Positions 58,363 to 64,000 of a DNA stretch of 64,000 nt are shown here, one piece after another. This DNA is from Macrostomum hystrix (taxonomy: Eukaryota > Platyhelminthes > Macrostomidae). Numbering within the stretch: the stretch's first letter is position 1; every line of letters begins with the position of its first letter. The stretch lies in the NCBI GenBank assembly GCA_950097015.1, contig CATNEN010000003.1, positions 496,001 through 560,000 of the forward strand, read 5' to 3'. The translations under genes were made by a program, and so were the position numbers. Below the pieces are notes generated by a model. It was not told the origin of the DNA. It was given only the letters and a program-made list of their open reading frames with translations, and did not search any database.

Positions 58363-58919
58363 CGAGAAGCCAGTAACAAAAAAAATTTGGAATGACCGCT
58401 ACTGCAACGGTAAAAAGTATTTTGAAATCTAGAATAAACAATTGCATGGATAGTCAGGCCAATCATTAACCTGAGAATCTCAGCAACCAACACACTGAAA
58501 AGTACCTGAACATTTCGAATTAATTGTTAGGACAGACACATCAGGTACAGAGAAATGTTTCTTCAAAGAAAAAGCTGACATTTTTTTAAACAAAATGTAA
58601 CCAAAATAAAAAAGAGACAAATAAAAATAGAAACTGTAGACAGACAGTTGTTAACAAGCAACAAGAAATTAATGCACGTAACACAACAGGAAAGTGTCTG
58701 TTGATTTGAATTATTCATCACGCACGCAGCAGCCTAACGCTATTTACAATAGGGAAATAATTTAACAGAATTCAACTATCTTATTCTGCATAATGTTTTA
58801 ACTGACTTCAATATGTTTTCATGGTTGTTTAATAAATTGAAATATGATTTTAGGTTCCCAATTGAAACAGAAACAAGAGCGCAACAAACACAGGCTTCGC
58901 AATCATGAGAGAGGCCATT
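58363..58919. other. 3' flank of the USP gene, no other gene seen
   Basis: AT-rich sequence downstream of the minus-strand USP stop codon. Confidence 0.4.
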
Positions 58920-61900
58920 TTAGTGTCGATGATGTCGATGGTGATATCGGTGATGATGGTGATGATTAGCGACGCCGCCGGAGCTGCCTCTCCGGCGCGA
59001 CTTGTGATGTCGCTGCTGGGAGGAGGACTTGCGCTTGCGCTGCTTCTTGTGATGATGCGGCTTCTGCTTTGGCTGCGACTGCTCAGCCGGTTGGTTGTGG
59101 TGACGCTTGCTGCGCTTCTGGATAATTCGGGTTAAATTGAAATGCATTTAGGCTGCTTGGATCCGATTTCTGACGAACTCAAGTTTCAATACAAATCTCA
59201 ATATTGCCATAATCGTAAAACTAGAGGTTGTAGCCTTAAGCCTGAGCGTCGGACTCACGACTTAAAGGTCGGGGGTTCGATTCACGACTCCACTAGAACA
59301 ATTTGGTGTCATTTAACAGGACACTTAACTCTGAATTGCTTCAGTTCACCCAGCTGTTAAATGGGTACCAGCATTAGCTGGGGTAATTGAGGGTGGGTGT
59401 GACGTCTCCCCAGTCCATGGACTGAACAGCTGTACGCAGCCTTCAGATGCACCGCGCATTAGCTGCGGCTGTGCTGTCGGCTGCACATCTGGCCCAATTG
59501 GGGCAGGTGTAATCAATATATTATATATTACTAGAGGTACTCGCAACTGAAAAATCTCGATAACCAACCTTGGGAGGCGTCCCATCTCGACTACTCCGAC
59601 CATCGCTGCTGCTGCTGCTGTCGCCACTGCTGCTGCTGTCGTCACTGTCAGTGCCGTTGCCATCGCCGTTTGTGACCCGACCGCGACCTTGGCCATTGGT
59701 CGGCACTTTTGCCGCGGCGGCGCCGGAGCAGCGCTCGATCCATTCGTACTCGGAGGAAGCTGGAGACGATGACGACTGGCTGCGATTGGCGCCCTCGTCG
59801 TTGATGACTTTGCGCTTCAAAGCCGAAGACAGCTGAGGCAGCTGGGAGCTCGGCGGCTGGGGCTCTGCCTTCAGCTCAGCGGTAGGCATGGAGTCTCCAG
59901 CAAGCTTCAGACAGTTGCCATTGAACAATTCGATTTTGCCACTCGTAGAAGCGGCTGTCAGGACTGTAGTTGGCGCAGGCGCCGAAGCCGCTGCGGTCAC
60001 GGTGGCTGTTGTAACGGATGACGCAGAGATCAGAACCGAACGCTGAGGATGAGGCGGCGGTGTCAGCTGCATGACCAACTGTTGCTGATGCAGCGACATC
60101 GGCACGCAGCTAAACTTGTTGCCTTCAACCTTGTGTATCTTCAGCCGAATGCAAGCCGACGGGGAGGCCGCCGCAGATGTTGACGGAGACGACGACGCTG
60201 AAGGGCTATTGGTGTTAATATGGTTGCTATGGCCATTGTTCACATAGCAACCGTTGCCGTTGGTAGTTGCTGAAGTTGACGCAGAATCAGACTGAGGCAA
60301 GCCATTCTTGGTCATGAACTGCAACAGATCTGTCTTGCTGGAGCCATTGCCGTTACTACTGCCAGCTACAGCGCCGCTGTGACCATTGTTGCGCACGATA
60401 AAAATTGGACGCGGGGTGAAGATCGGATGCGAGGCGCTAGAGCTGGAACCGCTAGCGGCTGCCGCAGAGCTCACTGGCGAAGGATTGGACGCCGAGGACA
60501 CAAGCAGACGAATGGCAGGAGTGGACGGTGCAGTTCGGTTTGTTTGCATAGGGCTAATTGGCATTGGCGGAGGCCCTGGCGCCGCAGGTTCCGCCTCAAT
60601 TGGCTTCGCTGGCAGTTCGTCAGACGGGGAACATTCGGCTGATGCTGCAGCAGCAGCAGCAGCGGCGGCGGCGGCAGCAGCGGCTCCGTTGCCATTGTTA
60701 TTGACAAGAGCGGATAGGTCAGTTCGCCTATAGAACAGGATGTAAGGACAGGAGCCTAGGACTCTGGACTCATTGATTCGTTCAACGCTAGAATCGTTGA
60801 GGCACCACCAGACTCCATTGCGCTTGGCATAGCAGTAATAGTGGCCGTATTTGGTGCTGGCTCCCTGATGAATCACCACCGAGTACAGGTCGTACAGGAC
60901 TGGCCGGCCACGCTTAGACATGTACGGCCTCATGTCCAGGCTCATTGGGAACTGTACAAATTTGGAAATCTTACTGTTGTGACCCCACTGGAATCGGTTT
61001 AGCTGAATTGTGAGAATTGGCGGGCCCACAGCGATGCTGAAACTCTTGCGGGCCGTGACCTTGGTGCGGCACTTCTCGCATTTGTAGGCGTTGGAGTCTT
61101 TCAGCAGGTCGGCTGTAACAAAACGCTGCAGACACTCAGTCAGGCTGTTGCTCTGCTGAATGCACAGGCTCAGGTCCATGAAATCGTCGAAGGTTTGTGA
61201 GTGCGCGTCGCACTTTGAGCAGATGACGGAGGATTTCAGTTTGCCGCAGAACAGAAGCCGGATGGGATTAGCGATGCGCCTGATTGGGATTTCGGGGTAG
61301 AAATGCGTTTTTTCGGACTAATATGAAACTGAATATTTGACAAGCCTGAATTCTTAATTTAATTCAGGGCGAAATACGACTGCAATGCGATGTCTACAGA
61401 GAGCTAAGAGGCCAAATTAATGAGAGTGAGAATTCTTTGACCAATTAGAGCAAAGATGCCTCCGCAAATAAAAAATGAGCCTCATACAATTCATATTTTC
61501 ATCCAAAGAGAAAAAATGCCTCATTCAATCAGAGAAAATATGCCACAACCAATCAGAGAAAAGATGCCTCATACAATCAGAGAAAAGATTCCACAACCAA
61601 TCAGAAAAAAGATGACACAACCAATCAGTAAAAGATGTCACAACGAATCAGAAAGAAGATGCCACAACCAATCAGAAAAAATGACACAACCAATCAGAAA
61701 GAAGATTCCACAACCAATCAGAAAAAGATGACACAACCAATCAGAAAAAGATGACACAACCAATCAGAGAAAAGATGCCACAACCAATCAGAGAAAAGAT
61801 GCCACAACCAATCAGAGAAAAGATGCCTTATCCAATAAGAGAAAGGATTCCCTATCTTAAAACAGCAAATATGCCTCATCCAATCGGAAAAGGTGTTCAA

Positions 61901-62506
61901 ATCATAATCAAAGATCTAGGATGAGAAAAAAAATCACCTGGAATCGGCGCTACTTGTATTATATCCATGCTGACAATTGGCCTCCATATAATCCAATAGG
62001 CCGCGCAGAAACTCGTGCGCATCCTCTTGCCTATTAAGCCGCATGGTTGGCGAGATGGCGCTGACGCGGTTCATGAAGGCGCGGGGGTAGCAGGAGCCGC
62101 CGCCGTTGCAGCTGTAGCGTTTGTAATAGCGCAAAAATTCGCACACGGCGCACCATTTCTCGGCGCCAGTGCCGATACGACAGGCGGCTGAGTGGCTGCA
62201 CAAAACGAAATTGATAAAAGCTGGCGTGTGCAATAGCGACTGCAGCACGGAGATCATGTAGCAATAGTTGCCTTCGTTTGTGAAGCCAAACGGCACGCCT
62301 GGATAACTGTGCTGCAGCTGCACCAGCTTGTAGGAAAATAGCTTCGGCTGCTGGGCCTGCATCTGCTGCTGCGGCCTGTCACCATTGAGCAGGCCCTGAG
62401 CAGAGTGGTGAGCATAGCCATTGGATGCTGAAGTCCCAGATGAGCCGACGCCATTGCCGTTAGTTGAACTGTGCTTCGGCTGCTGCTGCAGGATGGGTGC
62501 GAGCAT
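58920..62506 (-). CDS. USP36: USP36/USP42-type ubiquitin-specific protease
   Basis: Minus-strand coding exons 61938-62506, 59569-61279 and 58920-59117 join in phase to 825 residues. The USP fold is complete: Cys box G-N-Y-C-Y-M with catalytic Cys82, Q-E-D-A-H-E-F-L, zinc ribbon pairs C210/C213 and C257/C260, and His box Y-G-H-Y-Y-C-Y with His336 and Asp352 (L-N-D-S-S). It should cleave ubiquitin from substrates. USP36 works in the nucleolus and in chromatin control (scrawny in flies), and the basic, His-rich C-terminus here (K-R-K-S-S-S; H-H-H-H-H) fits nucleolar targeting. About 400 residues of Ser/Ala/Asn-rich linker follow the catalytic domain. The usual Thr before the catalytic Cys is Tyr. 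The frame is open upstream to an acceptor (TTTTTTTGCAG) ending at 62673, so a further 5' exon or a trans-spliced leader is possible; the ATG given is the first in frame. Confidence 0.9.
59224..59527 (+). mobile_element. tRNA-derived SINE, family A, in USP intron
   Basis: Complete family A copy (GGTTGTAGCC, GGTTCGATTC, CACCCAGCTGTTAAATGGGT, GGTGTAATCAATATATTATA). ACTAGAGGT borders both ends (about 59220 and 59530), a probable target duplication. It makes up about two-thirds of the 451-bp intron and is antisense to the gene. Confidence 0.92.
61450..61870. repeat. Minisatellite, ~24-bp unit, in USP intron
   Basis: Direct repeats of CCAATCAGAGAAAAGATGCC plus ACAA with many small length variants. 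It fills most of the 658-bp intron. Units contain CCAATCA, which resembles a CCAAT box. Confidence 0.93.
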
Positions 62507-62917
62507 CGCGGCGGGCCGCGGAAAGCCGACGCTCTTAACTGAAGTCGCCGTCAGTTGAGGCAATGAAGCGAAGAAAACGCGGCAATCAACAGTGGCTATG
62601 GACGGGGAACTAGGGGATGCAGGCCTGCCGGTCGCTTGCTTAAGACTCAATTGGGCATGCCGCAGATTTTTTCTGCAAAAAAATTGTTAAAATGCGAAAT
62701 GTTTCATTCATATTGACAGTTCGGATGAGGGTCCCTTAATTTCTAATACGCTGAGATTCAAGCCATTTACTCTTAATATAATATCAGAAAAAAGAGCTAA
62801 AGCTGTCGTTCATTCGTCACCACAAAACCACATTGAGCCATAATTATTAGCTCATAATAATTCAATAGTTCTTGTATTTGCCTTTCAACGATAACAACAA
62901 CAAAAACAAATACTTAA

Positions 62918-63509
62918 CAGTAGGACTACCAAGCCATTTTGCCGCCCGTTTTTATACCAAGGGGGGGAATTCCCCCCTGAAAATGTTTTGCCAGCGCCTG
63001 AATGCTTTGGGGGTGACTGATTGGTTGACAGACTAGTCGAGGGTGTCCTGTGGTTGAGCTGCGCCTAATAGTTAGGCTTGAACAGTGAAATTGGAGAAAT
63101 TCGCGTCAGGGTGTCCATATTGGCCTAGTTCCACCTGTTGTAGCTCTTGAAGGTCTAGATAGATAAGAGAGATAGATCTAGATAAAGGTCGGTGACCGCC
63201 GAAGTCGGAGATGACACAAGCACATTCGGGTGACATGCTGATAAAGTTTGAAGGTCTGGAAAGGCCGCACTGAGGCGCAGTGCAAATTCGTGTATAGGGG
63301 TGTATGAACTACACTAGCTCTTATGGGAAAAATCGGACCTTCGGCCAGAAACATTGAATATGTCGACGGTCTGAAGAGCTGGCGACTTGTTTATTGTTTC
63401 AGAAGATGCGCAACAAAAAGTTGGCCCGTGTTTTTGAGTTTCGTGTCAAAAAAAATTGTCAGGGTCGCTAATTAGGGTGGGGGGGAATTCCCCCTTTGTA
63501 GTTCTACTG
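62918..63509 (+). mobile_element. piggyBac-like MITE, copy 2
   Basis: Same ends as the 30.2-kb copy (CAGTAGGACTACC and GTAGTTCTACTG), flanked by TTAA at 62914-62917 and 63510-63513. Its interior is collinear with copy 1 but differs by small indels and substitutions. It lies between the USP gene and SRP72. Confidence 0.88.
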
Positions 63510-63611
63510 TTAATAATAAGACTTTCTTTTCTTAAATTAGACAGTAAGATGGGAAGGTAGGGTAGTTAAATATTGAGAGGTGCAGTCAAACCATAAATAT
63601 GGGGTAAACTA

Positions 63612-63617
63612 TTTATT
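63612..63617 (-). terminator. SRP72 poly(A) signal
   Basis: AATAAA on the minus strand about 155 nt after the SRP72 stop codon. Confidence 0.45.
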
Positions 63618-63772
63618 GACTAACAAAATAAAACAATTAATATATAGATATTTTACTTTGTGTCAACTCTAAAAAGAAATTTCCTCTAGAAAATCCTAAT
63701 CACACTACTGTGAGTAAGCTTGTAGAGAGCCTGAAACAGTAAATCTTCGGAGTTAGATTTTGTAATAAAAAG

Positions 63773-64000
63773 CTACCAGCGACCACCGCGAGCTTTCTTC
63801 TTCTTTTGCTGCTGCTGCTGCGGCTTAGTCTTCGTGGAAGCCGCAGATTCAGCAGCCGCAGCCTCGGCTCCGCCTTCGTTGGAGCCAGCTTCAGCGGCTG
63901 CAGCGGCGGCTGCGGCGGCAGCGGCCATCTGCTTGGCGCGCACATCCAAATCGCCGGAGGCGGCCGTGGCGCCCTGCGGGCCGCGGGTCATTTGCCTGTG
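63773..64000 (-). CDS. SRP72: Signal recognition particle subunit SRP72, C-terminal exon (partial)
   Basis: The minus-strand frame enters from beyond the window and ends at the TAG at 63773-63775. It contains G-P-Q-G-A-T-A followed by an Ala-rich linker and ends P-Q-Q-Q-Q-Q-K-K-K-K-A-R-G-G-R-W. The known C-terminus of SRP72 has the same architecture: T-Q-G-A-T-A, a low-complexity linker, Q-Q-Q-K-K-K-K, then Gly-rich residues and a final Trp. This tail of SRP72 helps bind the 7S RNA. Only about 75 residues are visible and the tetratricopeptide part lies outside the window, so the call rests on this tail alone. Confidence 0.8.
   Translation of the reverse strand, partial: HRQMTRGPQGATAASGDLDVRAKQMAAAAAAAAAAAEAGSNEGGAEAAAAESAASTKTKPQQQQQKKKKARGGRW

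Overview
The window is animal nuclear DNA. Its genes are split by spliceosomal introns with GT-AG borders. The encoded proteins are typically metazoan: a MEIS/Homothorax TALE homeodomain factor, an ETS-domain factor, Rab1, ribosomal protein eS4, a GALK2-type kinase, a mitochondrial-type glutaredoxin, a USP36/42-type deubiquitinase and the C-terminus of SRP72. Several first coding exons begin 21-26 nt after a splice-acceptor AG with a very short leader, which fits spliced-leader trans-splicing. Together with moderate GC and a very high tandem-repeat load, this suggests an invertebrate, perhaps a free-living flatworm such as Macrostomum. The organism assignment is inference.

Layout. 0-2.5 kb: hAT-type MITE and a tRNA-derived SINE. 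2.6-5.6 kb (+): ribosomal protein S4, with minisatellites in introns 1 and 3. 5.8-9.1 kb: two minisatellites, then a Tc1/mariner element with intact ends and a decayed transposase. 10.4-12.9 kb (-): Rab1, with a SINE and a MITE in intron 1. 15.2-17.3 kb (+): GALK2-like kinase with a probable GC-AG intron. 18.8-19.2 kb (+): glutaredoxin. 20.3-27.1 kb: three large minisatellites without genes. 28.8-31.3 kb (+): ETS-like factor whose introns are largely transposable elements. 32-36 kb: four simple or minisatellite arrays. 37.6-54.2 kb (-): a complete 12-coding-exon MEIS homologue, with private minisatellite arrays in its five largest introns and in its short first intron. 56-58.4 kb: two more arrays. 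58.9-62.5 kb (-): USP36/42-like ubiquitin protease. 63.8-64 kb (-): 3' end of SRP72.

About 27 distinct tandem arrays occupy roughly 30% of the window. Each has its own unit (5-43 bp), and many sit alone in one intron. Ten of them share the pentamer GGGAT. Interspersed repeats include two SINE families with a common CAATTATTATTA tail and non-autonomous hAT, piggyBac-like and other inverted-repeat elements, many with readable target-site duplications. The genes are unrelated housekeeping and regulatory loci, not a pathway cluster. The unusual biology is in how the non-coding DNA is built.
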